Below, piece by piece: positions 17,639-26,803 of a DNA stretch of 64,000 nt (positions are counted from its first letter, which is position 1; every line of letters begins with the position of its first letter). A model generated the notes under the pieces. It did no database searches, was not told the DNA's origin, and saw only the letters and a program-made list of their open reading frames with translations. Source of the DNA: Aliarcobacter vitoriensis. GTDB lineage: Bacteria; Campylobacterota; Campylobacteria; Campylobacterales; Arcobacteraceae. Location of the stretch: NCBI RefSeq assembly GCF_003316695.1, contig NZ_PDKB01000014.1:1-64000 (forward strand), given 5' to 3'. The translations under genes and the position numbers were made by a program.

Positions 17639-19017
17639 AAATTCACCAGCTATTTTTACGAACATATCTTACAATATTTGTTGCAATATTATTGACTGTA
17701 ACACTCACTACTTATTTTTGGGCAAAAAATCTATATATAAATCAAATAGAGAAAAACCTTTTACAAAATATTGATACTTTAATAGTTGTTTTAGAAGATT
17801 CAAAAGATATAAATAGCTTGAAAAATATTGTTCAAAATCTTAGTTCAAAACTATCTTTAAGAATATCGTTAATCAATGATCAAGGCGATGTAATAGCTGA
17901 AAGCCACAAAAATTTAGATGGAATAAATAACCATAAAAATAGAGTTGAGATAATAGAAGCAGAGAATATTGGTCTTGGAAAAGATATAAGGAAATCTGAA
18001 ACTTTGGATAAAGAACTTTTATATGTAGCTAAAAAAACTATCATAAATGAAGAAATATTTTATATAAGAATGTCTGATTATACAAATAAAATCACTGATA
18101 ATTTTATGAAATTAACTTTAGAAATATTTGCATATATCTCTATTTTCTTATTTATTGCATTCTTGGCAACCTATTTTATAAGTTTAAAAATAAAAAAAGA
18201 GACTGATTTTATACTTCATTTTTTAAAAGAATTGACAAAAAAAAGAAAACCAATGTTATTAAAATCAAATTATACTTTTGAATTTTATAAAATAGCAAAA
18301 CTACTAAATAAAGTAGCTATAAAATTGGCTAAAAAAGATAAAGCCAAAGCTAAACACACTGCAAAACTGACTATTGCGAATAGACAAAAAGATGACATTA
18401 TATCAGCTATTTCTCATGAGTTTAAAAACCCAATAGCTATAATTTCTGGATATAGTCAAACTTTGATGGATGATAAAGATATGCCAAAAGATATGAAAAT
18501 CAAATTTTTAAATAAAATATTTTCAAACTCAAATAAAATGGCACAAATCATAGATAAATTAAGATTAACTTTAAAATTACAAGAACAAAAACAAGAGCTT
18601 ATTTTAAGTTCAATATCTATAAAAAAGATTTTAGAAAATTCTATAAGTGACTTGAAATTTAAATATAAAAATAGAGAAATAAAAGTTGTTGGTGATGATA
18701 TTTATCTTAAAGTTGACGAAACTTTAATTTCAATAGCAATATCAAATCTAATAGAAAATGCTCTTAAATACTCAAAAGAAGATATAGAAATTGAAATCAC
18801 AAAAACTTCTATTGCAATTATAGATAAAGGTATAGGAATAAGTAAAGAAGAACTTGAAAAAATAAAAAAGAAGTTTTATAGAGTTTCAAATAATGAATGG
18901 AATAACTCTTTAGGATTAGGATTATTTATAGTTCAATCTATATTAAAATTACACAATTTTAGACTTGAAATAGAGTCTCAAATCGATGTTGGTTCAAAAT
19001 TTATAATTTATCATTAA
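17632..19017 (+). CDS. Sensor histidine kinase of the phosphate cluster (PhoR/PhosS-like)
   Basis: 461 residues from a TTG start at 17632 preceded by AGAGGAGAAGG. Two membrane segments (about 8-28 and 165-187) flank a periplasmic sensor region of about 135 residues. The cytosolic part has a dimerisation/phosphoacceptor block ISAISHEFKNP with H262, an N-box (ISNLIENALKYSKED), G1 (IDKGIGISKEELE) and G2 (NNSLGLGLFIV). It should phosphorylate the response regulator just upstream. Unlike E. coli PhoR it has an evident periplasmic domain and no obvious PAS domain. Confidence 0.9.
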   Translation: MLKIHQLFLRTYLTIFVAILLTVTLTTYFWAKNLYINQIEKNLLQNIDTLIVVLEDSKDINSLKNIVQNLSSKLSLRISLINDQGDVIAESHKNLDGINNHKNRVEIIEAENIGLGKDIRKSETLDKELLYVAKKTIINEEIFYIRMSDYTNKITDNFMKLTLEIFAYISIFLFIAFLATYFISLKIKKETDFILHFLKELTKKRKPMLLKSNYTFEFYKIAKLLNKVAIKLAKKDKAKAKHTAKLTIANRQKDDIISAISHEFKNPIAIISGYSQTLMDDKDMPKDMKIKFLNKIFSNSNKMAQIIDKLRLTLKLQEQKQELILSSISIKKILENSISDLKFKYKNREIKVVGDDIYLKVDETLISIAISNLIENALKYSKEDIEIEITKTSIAIIDKGIGISKEELEKIKKKFYRVSNNEWNNSLGLGLFIVQSILKLHNFRLEIESQIDVGSKFIIYH

Positions 19018-19092
19018 AATCTACTTAATTTAAGCAAAACAAAAGCAATACTTAACTATTATTCCAACTTATTATTGAAAGGGAGTTAATAA

Positions 19093-19512
19093 ATGAAATT
19101 TACTCAAATGGCAAAAGCCAACGAAATCGAAAGATCTTGGGTTGTAGTAGATGCAGAAGGTAAAGTATTCGGAAGAATTATTACTGAAGTTGCTACAATA
19201 TTAAGAGGAAAAAATAAACCTTGTTTTACACCTAACGTTGATTGCGGAGATTATGTAGTAATTATCAATGCAAGTAAAGCTAAATTTACTGGTGCTAAAT
19301 TAGAAGAGAAAAACTACTATACACACTCAGGTTATTTTGGAAGTACAAAAACTCACAAAATGTCAGATATGATTGAAAAAAACCCTGAAAAATTGTATAA
19401 ATTAGCTACTAGAGGTATGCTTCCAAAAACTACTCTTGGTAAAGCTATGTTAAAAAAATTAAAAGTATATGCAGGAAGTGAACATCCTCATACGGCTCAA
19501 ATTAAAGGATAA
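19093..19512 (+). CDS. rplM: 50S ribosomal protein L13
   Basis: 139 residues. The [22 protein letters not shown] opening region, the RGKNKP loop and the [21 protein letters not shown] segment are L13 hallmarks. Good ribosome site (AAGGGAG). Forms the usual two-gene operon with rpsI 5 bp downstream. Confidence 0.98.
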   Translation: MKFTQMAKANEIERSWVVVDAEGKVFGRIITEVATILRGKNKPCFTPNVDCGDYVVIINASKAKFTGAKLEEKNYYTHSGYFGSTKTHKMSDMIEKNPEKLYKLATRGMLPKTTLGKAMLKKLKVYAGSEHPHTAQIKG

Positions 19513-19517
19513 TAGTA

Positions 19518-19907
19518 ATGGCAAAAGTATATGCAACTGGAAGAAGAAAAACTGCGATAGCAAAAGTATGGTTAGAGTCTGGAAATGGACAATTAACAGT
19601 TAATGGTCAAACTTTAGATGCTTGGCTAGGTGGTCATGAGTCTATCAAAAAAAGAGTTTTACAACCATTACAAGTAGCAAAACAAGAAGCATCTGTAAAT
19701 GTTGTTGTTAAAACATTGGGTGGTGGATATTCTGCTCAAGCGGACGCTGCAAGACATGGAATTTCAAGAGCTTTAGTTGCTTTTGATGAGCAATTTAGAA
19801 CAATTTTAAAACCTCATGGTTTATTAACTAGAGATGCTAGAAGTGTTGAAAGAAAAAAATACGGAAAGAAAAAAGCAAGAAAATCTTCTCAATTCTCAAA
19901 AAGATAA
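19518..19907 (+). CDS. rpsI: 30S ribosomal protein S9
   Basis: 129 residues, basic, opening [15 protein letters not shown], with [19 protein letters not shown] and the terminal Lys/Arg tail ending SQFSKR that reaches the decoding centre. Full length. Ends 23 bp before a strong terminator. Confidence 0.98.
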   Translation: MAKVYATGRRKTAIAKVWLESGNGQLTVNGQTLDAWLGGHESIKKRVLQPLQVAKQEASVNVVVKTLGGGYSAQADAARHGISRALVAFDEQFRTILKPHGLLTRDARSVERKKYGKKKARKSSQFSKR

Positions 19908-19930
19908 TTGGTATTTTTCTTTATTTTCCC

Positions 19931-19959
19931 AAAGGAGTGGTTTTATCACTCCTTTTTTT
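19931..19959 (+). terminator. Rho-independent terminator of rplM-rpsI
   Basis: 9-bp stem AAAGGAGTG/CACTCCTTT with a 7-base loop, continuing into a T-tract. It lies between rpsI and the convergent tenA gene; read from the other strand the stem is also followed by a few T residues, so it may serve tenA too. Confidence 0.9.
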
Positions 19960-19964
19960 ATGCC

Positions 19965-20645
19965 TTATTTACTAAGGTTATATGACATCTCTTTTTTATA
20001 TGCCATATCCCAAAACATATATTCAAATTCAACACTAGATATAAAAATTTCTTCAATTTTTTCCTTCTCTTTTTGTGTTTTATTCTCAACCAATTTATCA
20101 ACTGCATCATAAAACCATTCAAATGATTGTTCAAAAGCTTCTCCAGAATACATCTCTATCCAAGATTTATAAAAATTATCTTCTAAATTATCTTTATATT
20201 GTTCTTTTAACCTTTTTCCATAATCACAATAAGTCCATGCACAAGGAAATACAGTAGCTAAAATCTCTACTAAACCACCTTTTTGTGCAACTGCTAACAT
20301 ATTTGAAGTGTATGCTCTGCTAAATAATGAAGCTTTAACATTTTCTACTTCTTCTTTTTTAATTCCAAACTCTTTCATATACTCTCGATGAACTTGCATT
20401 TCATCTACAAGAGTACTATGCAATATTGAACTAAGCCTTGCTAACATATCTTCATCTTCAGCTTTTAGTATTGCAGCAGCAAAAACTTTTGAATACTCCA
20501 AAAGATATAAATAATCTTGTAATAAATAAAATTTAAATTTTTCTTTATCTAATGTACCTTTTCCTAGCTCTTGTACAAAAGGGTGATTGTATCCATCTTC
20601 CCAAACTTTTTGGGCTTTATTTTTTAAACTTTTTGAAAATGACAT
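19965..20645 (-). CDS. tenA: TenA/thiaminase II family protein
   Basis: 226 residues, all-helical. Aminopyrimidine aminohydrolase of thiamine salvage. Conserved features: HPFVQELGKGTL near the N-terminus, a Cys in VFPCAWTYCDYGKRL at the catalytic position, and MYSGEAFEQS for the catalytic Glu. Single gene with no thiamine riboswitch visible in the 95 bp upstream, unlike thiC in this window. Confidence 0.9.
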   Translation of the reverse strand: MSFSKSLKNKAQKVWEDGYNHPFVQELGKGTLDKEKFKFYLLQDYLYLLEYSKVFAAAILKAEDEDMLARLSSILHSTLVDEMQVHREYMKEFGIKKEEVENVKASLFSRAYTSNMLAVAQKGGLVEILATVFPCAWTYCDYGKRLKEQYKDNLEDNFYKSWIEMYSGEAFEQSFEWFYDAVDKLVENKTQKEKEKIEEIFISSVEFEYMFWDMAYKKEMSYNLSK

Positions 20646-20739
20646 TTTTATCCTTTATTATTTTTTGATATATTCTATCATAATTAAAAAGTTAAAGCCA
20701 ATTTATGGGATTTTTTGTAAAAAAACTATAAAATATCCT

Positions 20740-22242
20740 ATGAAATTTTTACTAATCAACCTAATTTTTTTTATATCGTTAAATGCTTCAACTATTACTT
20801 TAAGTATGAGTTCAAGCCCAAGTAGATTAAATCCTGTTTTAGCCAATGATACTGCAAGTTCTGAAATATCTGATTGGCTTTTTAATGGACTTTTCAAATA
20901 TGATAAGAATGGAGATATAACAACTGATTTAGCTTCATCATACAAATTTGAAACCCCAACAAAATTGATTGTAAAATTAAAAGATAATGCCTTTTGGCAT
21001 GATAAACAAAAAGTCACTTCAAAAGACATAGTTTTTACTTACGAGCAAATCATAAATCCAAAAGTTTTTAACTCCATAAAATCAAATTTTAATGAAGTTG
21101 AAAATGTAAAAATAGTAGATGATTTAACAGTTGAGATAAACTATAAAAACCCATATTTCAAAGCACTTGAAACTTGGATGGTTGGACTTTTACCATATCA
21201 TATTTTAAAAGATGAAGAAAATCTAATGACAAGTTCTTTTAACAAAAATCCAATAGGTACAGGTTCGTATATGTTAAAAGAGTTTAAAATAGGTCAAGAT
21301 ATAGAACTTATTGCAAATCCTGATTATTTTGAAGGAAAACCAAAAATTGATAAGATTTTATATAAATTCTTACCAGACTTAAATACATCTTTTTTATATC
21401 TAAAACAGAAAAAACTCGATATTGGAACACTTGACCCAATACAACTAAATAGACAAATAGATGATAATTTTAAAAAAGATTATACAATCATACAAAAACC
21501 AGCTTTTACATATAGTTATTTGGGATTTAATTTAAAAGATGAAAAATTTAAAGATAAAAAAATAAGAGAAGCTATATCTTTAGCTATAAATAGACAAGAG
21601 TTAGTTGATATTTTGTTTTTTGGGTATGGACAAGTTTGTAATGGTCCATTTATGCCACACTCTTATGCTTATAATGAAGAAGTTAAACCCGTAGTTCAAG
21701 ATATAAAAAGAGCAAAAGAATTATTAAAAGAAGCAGGATATGATGAAAAAAATCCTTTTACATTTGAAGTTATTACAAATACTGGAAATGATATAAGAGT
21801 AAATGCTGCTCAAATACTTCAATACCAACTTCAAAAAATTGGTGTTAATATGAAAATAAGAGTTATGGAGTGGCAAGCTTTTTTAAATACAGTTGTACAC
21901 CCACGAAAATTTGAAGCTATACTTTTAGGTTGGTCTATGCCTTTAACTCCTGATGCTTATCCTCTTTGGCATAGTTCTAGTGATAAATTAGGAGGATTTA
22001 ATCTAGCTGGATATAAAAATGATAGAGTTGATGAACTCATAGAAAAAGGTATAAATACTATAAATAAAGATGAATTATCACTAATTTATAAAGAGATTTT
22101 TAAAACTATTGCTGATGATTTACCATATCTTTTTTTATATATTCCAGATGGAATTACTGCTGTTAATAACAAAATAGAAAATATCGAACCAACTTTTACA
22201 GGGATTTTACACAATCAAAAAGATTGGGAAATAAAGGAATAA
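20740..22242 (+). CDS. Peptide/oligopeptide ABC transporter substrate-binding protein
   Basis: 500 residues from the ATG at 20740 (a long upstream in-frame extension is not credible because it runs back into tenA). Signal peptide to about residue 16 (FFISLNAS). Family SBP_bac_5: SSSPSRLNPVLAND opening, GTGSYMLKEFKIGQDIELIANPDYF, and the REAISLAINRQELVDILFFGYG block. It binds peptides or similar solutes in the periplasm. No permease or ATPase genes are adjacent, so the transporter core must lie elsewhere. Confidence 0.88.
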   Translation: MKFLLINLIFFISLNASTITLSMSSSPSRLNPVLANDTASSEISDWLFNGLFKYDKNGDITTDLASSYKFETPTKLIVKLKDNAFWHDKQKVTSKDIVFTYEQIINPKVFNSIKSNFNEVENVKIVDDLTVEINYKNPYFKALETWMVGLLPYHILKDEENLMTSSFNKNPIGTGSYMLKEFKIGQDIELIANPDYFEGKPKIDKILYKFLPDLNTSFLYLKQKKLDIGTLDPIQLNRQIDDNFKKDYTIIQKPAFTYSYLGFNLKDEKFKDKKIREAISLAINRQELVDILFFGYGQVCNGPFMPHSYAYNEEVKPVVQDIKRAKELLKEAGYDEKNPFTFEVITNTGNDIRVNAAQILQYQLQKIGVNMKIRVMEWQAFLNTVVHPRKFEAILLGWSMPLTPDAYPLWHSSSDKLGGFNLAGYKNDRVDELIEKGINTINKDELSLIYKEIFKTIADDLPYLFLYIPDGITAVNNKIENIEPTFTGILHNQKDWEIKE

Positions 22243-22244
22243 AT

Positions 22245-22895
22245 TTGAAAAACAAAATAATACTTTTTGATTTAGATGGAACTTTGATAGATTCAACAGA
22301 TGCCATAATATCTACATTTAGATTTGCTTTTAAAGAACAAAACTTTGATTTTACTGGAACTGACGAAAATATAAAAGATTTGATAGGTTATCCACTTGAT
22401 ATTATGTTTGAAAATCTAGGAGTAGATAAGGCAAAAGTTTGGGATTTTGTAGATAGCTATAAAAATAGATACAAAGATATTTCAGTTGCACAAACACTAC
22501 TACTTGAAAATGCTTTTGAAGCTGTAAATCTAGCTTCAAGTTTTGCAAGACTTGGAGTAGTTACAACAAAAACTAGGATTTACTCAACTCCTATTTTAGA
22601 GAACTTTGATATTTTGAAACACTTTGAAGTAATTATTGGAAGAGAAGATGTGCAAAATCCAAAACCACACGAAGAACCTATTCTAAAAGCTTTACAAAGT
22701 TTAAACTATGATGATACAAAACATCAAGCTTTTATGATAGGAGATACAAAACTTGATTTAATCTCAGCTTCAAATGCTTCAATAAAATCTATTGGAGTAT
22801 TATGTGGTTACTCAAATGAAGAAGAACTTTTAAAATATACGGATATTGTCAAAAAAAACTCTTTTGAAGCTGTAAAATATCTAGCAAATATATGA
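22245..22895 (+). CDS. HAD-superfamily hydrolase, phosphoglycolate-phosphatase-like
   Basis: 216 residues starting at a TTG (22245) with AAAGGA six bases upstream; a longer TTG start at 22224 would overlap the previous gene. HAD motif I is FDLDGTLIDST, motif II is a Thr in GVVTTKTR, and motif IV is MIGDTKLDL. Cap domain between residues about 15 and 80. Resembles Gph-like phosphatases; the substrate cannot be told. Confidence 0.85.
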   Translation: MKNKIILFDLDGTLIDSTDAIISTFRFAFKEQNFDFTGTDENIKDLIGYPLDIMFENLGVDKAKVWDFVDSYKNRYKDISVAQTLLLENAFEAVNLASSFARLGVVTTKTRIYSTPILENFDILKHFEVIIGREDVQNPKPHEEPILKALQSLNYDDTKHQAFMIGDTKLDLISASNASIKSIGVLCGYSNEEELLKYTDIVKKNSFEAVKYLANI

Positions 22896-23929
22896 ATATA
22901 AACTCTATTTTTCAAATGCTACTAGCTTTGCTAGTTGCTTTTTGTGGCTCAATTTTATTTATATTTTTGCATCTTCCTTTGCCTTGGCTTTTAGGAAGTA
23001 TTTTTGCTACAAGTTTACTCATAAGATTTGATAAAATTCCAATACAAAGCCCAAAACTCTTTTCAGCACCAGCTAGAATTTTGATAGGACTTACTATTGG
23101 GAGTGCTTTTACACCACAAATTTTAGAGTTTATTCCACACTATGCTATAAGCCTTTTATTGGTAATTCCTTTTACAATTTTAGTTATATTTTTTGGAACA
23201 TTTTACTACTACAAAGTTTTAAAATATGATTTAAAAACCTCATATTTAGGCTCAATGCCTGGTGGTGTAATAGAAATGGTGATAATCGGACAAGAACTAA
23301 AAGCAGACACTTCAAAGATAACTTTGATGCAAAGTTCAAGGCTTTTTTTTGTTGTAGTATCTTTACCTTTTATAATTCAATATATTTTTCAAATAGATAT
23401 TCGTGGTAACCAGCTTTTAACAACTCCTATAAAAGATATAAATATGTTTGATTTTTCATATATCTATATTTTTTGTATATTTGGTGCTTTGTTAGCCAAA
23501 AAGTTAAAACTAACAGCTGCTTATTTAATAGGTCCTATGATTGTAAGTATAGTTTTGTACTCTACTGGTTTTGTAAATACTCATATTCCAGATGAGTTGC
23601 TAAAGTTTATACAAATCGTTTTTGGTTCAATCATAGGATTTACTTTTAGAGATGTTGGCATTAAAACAATCCTTAAAACTTTGGTGGCTACTTTGGGACA
23701 CTTCGCTATTTTGATTCTTTTGTGTGCTATTTTTATAGCAATTATTTTTTATAGTTTAGATTTTAAGGCTTTGGATATATTACTTGCCTTTGGTCCTGGT
23801 GGTCAAACAGAGATAAACTTAATAGCTATTTTAGTTGGTGCAAATTTACCTTATATAACTTTGCACCATATTGTAAGACTTTTTATTGTGATGAATATTG
23901 CACCAATTATTGCTAAAAGGTTGAAGTAA
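22892..23929 (+). CDS. AbrB-family membrane protein (putative transporter)
   Basis: 345 residues, about ten membrane segments arranged as two similar halves, each with an LGS-like or GG(V/Q) turn: LPWLLGSIFATSLLIRF and SMPGGVIEMVIIGQEL in the first, AYLIGPMIVSI and FGPGGQTEINLIAIL in the second. This fits the AbrB family (once labelled ammonia monooxygenase-like). Substrate unknown. The start overlaps the HAD gene by four bases. Confidence 0.8.
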   Translation: MNINSIFQMLLALLVAFCGSILFIFLHLPLPWLLGSIFATSLLIRFDKIPIQSPKLFSAPARILIGLTIGSAFTPQILEFIPHYAISLLLVIPFTILVIFFGTFYYYKVLKYDLKTSYLGSMPGGVIEMVIIGQELKADTSKITLMQSSRLFFVVVSLPFIIQYIFQIDIRGNQLLTTPIKDINMFDFSYIYIFCIFGALLAKKLKLTAAYLIGPMIVSIVLYSTGFVNTHIPDELLKFIQIVFGSIIGFTFRDVGIKTILKTLVATLGHFAILILLCAIFIAIIFYSLDFKALDILLAFGPGGQTEINLIAILVGANLPYITLHHIVRLFIVMNIAPIIAKRLK

Positions 23930-23936
23930 TTATATT

Positions 23937-24506
23937 TTAATTTAATTTTTCTATTTTTTCTTCAAAATCTTCATAATAACTTAAAAACAAATCAATATTT
24001 ATCTGATTTATAAACTCATTTATATAAGATTTTAGTTTATCTATATTTGTAAAACTTTCTGCAAATTCTTGTTCAAGCTTTATATAAATAACAGTTCCTG
24101 AATATTCCTCATTTACACAAGAGTTTACAGATATTTCACCATTTTGTATTTTACATTTATATGCAGTATCTTCACCAATTTTTTTAGATATTATTGAAAT
24201 ATTTTTTGATACTAAAAAAACTGCTAAAATATCAGATGTTTTAGTAAGTTCAATAAGTTGATCTTTACTAAATCCTATACCATTGTCTACTACTGTTATT
24301 GATTGATCAGATGGCTCAAAATATACTTCAATACGACCTTTATATTCTTTTAACTCATTGATAAATATTTTTTCTTTTTTTAGTTCTTCTAGTTTTATTA
24401 CTGATTTATTAGCATTTAGAATCAATTCTCTTAAAAATAACTTTTTATCAATAAAACTATCTTTTTTCAGACTATCTAATATTTCATTATTAAAAATTTG
24501 TTTCAC
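23937..24506 (-). CDS. Stand-alone Hsp90/HtpG-like ATPase-domain protein, lid region deleted
   Basis: 189 residues from a GTG start with AAAGGA six bases upstream. It follows the N-terminal domain of HtpG: LFLRELILNANKSV (HtpG FLRELISNASDA; catalytic-type Glu and the Asn kept, the Asp lost), ITVVDNGIGFSKDQLIEL (nucleotide-binding DNGIG), LAVFLVSKNISIISKKIGEDTAYKC, and SGTVIYIKLEQEF (HtpG RGTEITLHL). The segment for the ATP lid and the GQFGVGF loop is absent, and the middle and C-terminal domains are missing entirely. The frame is open with its own ribosome site, so it seems an expressed small protein, not simple debris. Function unknown. Confidence 0.7.
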   Translation of the reverse strand: MKQIFNNEILDSLKKDSFIDKKLFLRELILNANKSVIKLEELKKEKIFINELKEYKGRIEVYFEPSDQSITVVDNGIGFSKDQLIELTKTSDILAVFLVSKNISIISKKIGEDTAYKCKIQNGEISVNSCVNEEYSGTVIYIKLEQEFAESFTNIDKLKSYINEFINQINIDLFLSYYEDFEEKIEKLN

Positions 24507-24582
24507 ATCAATTCCTTTATAATTTAAATAAGAATTATATGATAAAACAATTAATTATGTATTAATTATTCTAATACTTATA

Positions 24583-25161
24583 TTAAATTAATAGTAAGCT
24601 ATCCAACAAACTATTTACAACCTCATCAAAGCCACTATTTACAGCTTTCACAAAACCATAAGCATCATTTGTTTCGCATAATATCTCTTTATCAAAATTG
24701 TATGATTTCAGAATTTTATTATCTTTTATCAAATCAAATTTTATTTTCAAAATAGCATAAGATTTATCATCTTTAAATGTTTGATATATTTTTATAACTT
24801 CAGTTTTTAAAGCATATTTATACTCTATTTTTTTATCTCTTAAAACTATATTTTCAAAAATATTACTTGATATAAAAGAGTCTGTAAGTTGATTATATAT
24901 CATATTACTTGGAAGATTTACCCATCTATTTTTTGCATACTCTTCAAACAAATATGGTTTTGTATTGTATAAAATTGATGTTAGATTAAAACTTCTATTT
25001 ACATTTACATCTTCTATAAAAATTGAGTCAAATGTTGCTTTATCCACTTTTTCACTTGATTTAAAATCAATTGAGTAGTGATTTATATCTACTCTTTGTT
25101 GTTTAAAACTGCACCCTGAAAATACCAAAATCAATAACAGTGCTAAAATCTTACTTCTCAT
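24583..25161 (-). CDS. ABC-transport auxiliary lipoprotein of the Mla-type operon
   Basis: 192 residues from the ATG at 25161, which lies inside the end of the MCE gene and has GGAG upstream. A signal peptide with lipobox LVFSGC gives a lipoprotein. The rest (NRWVNLPSNMIYNQLTDSF; a final DEVVNSLLDSL) resembles the PqiC/LptE-like auxiliary lipoproteins found after MCE genes, and would sit in the outer membrane receiving or delivering phospholipid. Last gene of the operon. Confidence 0.8.
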   Translation of the reverse strand: MRSKILALLLILVFSGCSFKQQRVDINHYSIDFKSSEKVDKATFDSIFIEDVNVNRSFNLTSILYNTKPYLFEEYAKNRWVNLPSNMIYNQLTDSFISSNIFENIVLRDKKIEYKYALKTEVIKIYQTFKDDKSYAILKIKFDLIKDNKILKSYNFDKEILCETNDAYGFVKAVNSGFDEVVNSLLDSLLLI

Positions 25162-26065
25162 TTTGCTCTCCTGGACCATATTTTATATTTTTTTGTTTAA
25201 ACAATAAATCACTTGGGCTTTCATTTAAATTTTTTATTAAATCTTGAGTTTGATTTAAATTCTCTTCTAAACTTTTTAAAACTACATTGATATTATCAAT
25301 ACTATCTTGAGTTAGCCCTTTGATATCAAAAGTTCCATTGTCAAAATCCTCTTTCATCTTTGTTGTAAGTGCTTTAAAGTTATCAGCAGAAGATTTTACA
25401 CTAACAAAAGATGAGCTTCCTATAACTGTAAAATCTTTGATTTTATTCAATAATTCATCAATTTTATTCTCATTTGTTGCTAAATAAGAAGTTAGCTTTT
25501 CAATATTTTGCATACTGCTATTACTTTTTGAAATAAGAGAAGATATATTCTCCAAATTCTCATCATTTAAAACTTTTTTAATTTGACTTAGAACTATCAT
25601 AAACTCTTTTGTAATATCTTCAGTTGAATCTACAAGATTACTCAAAGCTGATTTCTTTGAATGAATTACTTTCATTCCATATTCATTTTCTTTTAAAAGT
25701 TTTGCTTGATTACTACCACCTTTTAACTCTACATATTTAAGCCCTGTAATACCCAAATTTCCTAAAATCCCATAATTATCCTCTTTTATAGGAGTTCCTT
25801 TTTGGATTTGAAGTTCTATTTCTATTTGTTCAGAATTATATGGATTTATTTTTATATTTTTTACAACTCCAACATCAAAACCTTTATATTTTATAGATGA
25901 ACCGATATTTAATCCAGAAATAGACTCTTCAAAATGTATAAAATAATCATCATATTTTTTATCTTCTAAACCATATTTGCCAAGCCAAAATATAGCAATC
26001 ACAAGTAAAAAAGATATTACACTTACAAATAAACCTATCCTAAAAAAATTGATTTTTGTATTCAT
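25151..26065 (-). CDS. mlaD: MCE/MlaD-domain lipid-binding protein
   Basis: 304 residues. One N-terminal membrane anchor (about 8-28), then a single MCE domain (about 38-120) with SGLNIGSSIKYKGFDVGVVKNI and GILGNLGITGLKYVELKGG, then a long helical periplasmic tail. MCE hexamers form a channel carrying phospholipid between the ABC transporter and the outer membrane. The stop overlaps the lipoprotein start; the start overlaps the ATPase stop by one base. Confidence 0.9.
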   Translation of the reverse strand: MNTKINFFRIGLFVSVISFLLVIAIFWLGKYGLEDKKYDDYFIHFEESISGLNIGSSIKYKGFDVGVVKNIKINPYNSEQIEIELQIQKGTPIKEDNYGILGNLGITGLKYVELKGGSNQAKLLKENEYGMKVIHSKKSALSNLVDSTEDITKEFMIVLSQIKKVLNDENLENISSLISKSNSSMQNIEKLTSYLATNENKIDELLNKIKDFTVIGSSSFVSVKSSADNFKALTTKMKEDFDNGTFDIKGLTQDSIDNINVVLKSLEENLNQTQDLIKNLNESPSDLLFKQKNIKYGPGEQNEK

Positions 26066-26802
26066 CAGTCTGCCTTTTTATGTGTTAAAAAATCTTGTAT
26101 AAACTCATCTTTTGAGTTTAAAGCTTCATTTATATTTCCATCAAAAATTTTCTCTTTTTTTATGATTATAAATCTGTCTAAAACTGTTTTGATTGTTTCC
26201 AAATCGTGAGTTATTATAACTATTGTGATATTTAGATTTTTCTTTAAATAAAGTAAGAGTTCATTTACTTGTTGTGTACTTGCTGGGTCTAGTCCACTTG
26301 TAGGTTCATCTAAAAATAGAACTTTTGGTTGCATAGCAAGACTTCGTGCAAGAGCAACTCTTTTTTTCATACCACCACTAAGTTCACTAGGATATAGTTT
26401 TGCTGTATGTTTTGAAAGTCCTACAATATCCAAATTTGTATAAGCTATTTTTTCTATCAAAGATGACGGCAAATTTGTGTACTCTTTTAACATCACACTT
26501 ATATTTTCAATCACATTTAAAAATGAATACAATGCACCAAATTGAAAAAGATATGAAAAATCCAGTTTTACTTTTTCTATATCTTGCATAGATAGTTTTG
26601 AAATATCTTTATCAAAGATTTTTATAGTTCCTTTTTGAATTTGATTTAACATAACTATTTGTTTTACCAATACACTTTTTCCACTACCACTTCCACCTAA
26701 AACTCCAAATATTTCACCCTCTTTTACACTAAAAGATATATCATTATGAACTATATTTTTTCCAAAAGATGTGTGAAGATTTGAAACTTTTATAATATCC
26801 AT
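26065..26802 (-). CDS. mlaF: ABC transporter ATPase, MlaF type
   Basis: 245 residues. Walker A GGSGSGKSV, signature LSGGMKKRVALARSL (the GGMKKR form is typical of MlaF), Walker B VLFLDEPTSGLDP and the H-loop VIITHDLETI. Powers lipid movement by the permease encoded just upstream. Confidence 0.92.
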   Translation of the reverse strand: MDIIKVSNLHTSFGKNIVHNDISFSVKEGEIFGVLGGSGSGKSVLVKQIVMLNQIQKGTIKIFDKDISKLSMQDIEKVKLDFSYLFQFGALYSFLNVIENISVMLKEYTNLPSSLIEKIAYTNLDIVGLSKHTAKLYPSELSGGMKKRVALARSLAMQPKVLFLDEPTSGLDPASTQQVNELLLYLKKNLNITIVIITHDLETIKTVLDRFIIIKKEKIFDGNINEALNSKDEFIQDFLTHKKAD

Positions 26803-26803
26803 C

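Noticed and set aside
19834-20112. 92-codon plus-strand ORF after rpsI
   Set aside because: It is out of frame with rpsI, runs through the terminator and is antisense to tenA.
20587-20739. N-terminal extension of the peptide-binding protein
   Set aside because: It overlaps the tenA start and would bury the signal peptide that begins at 20740.
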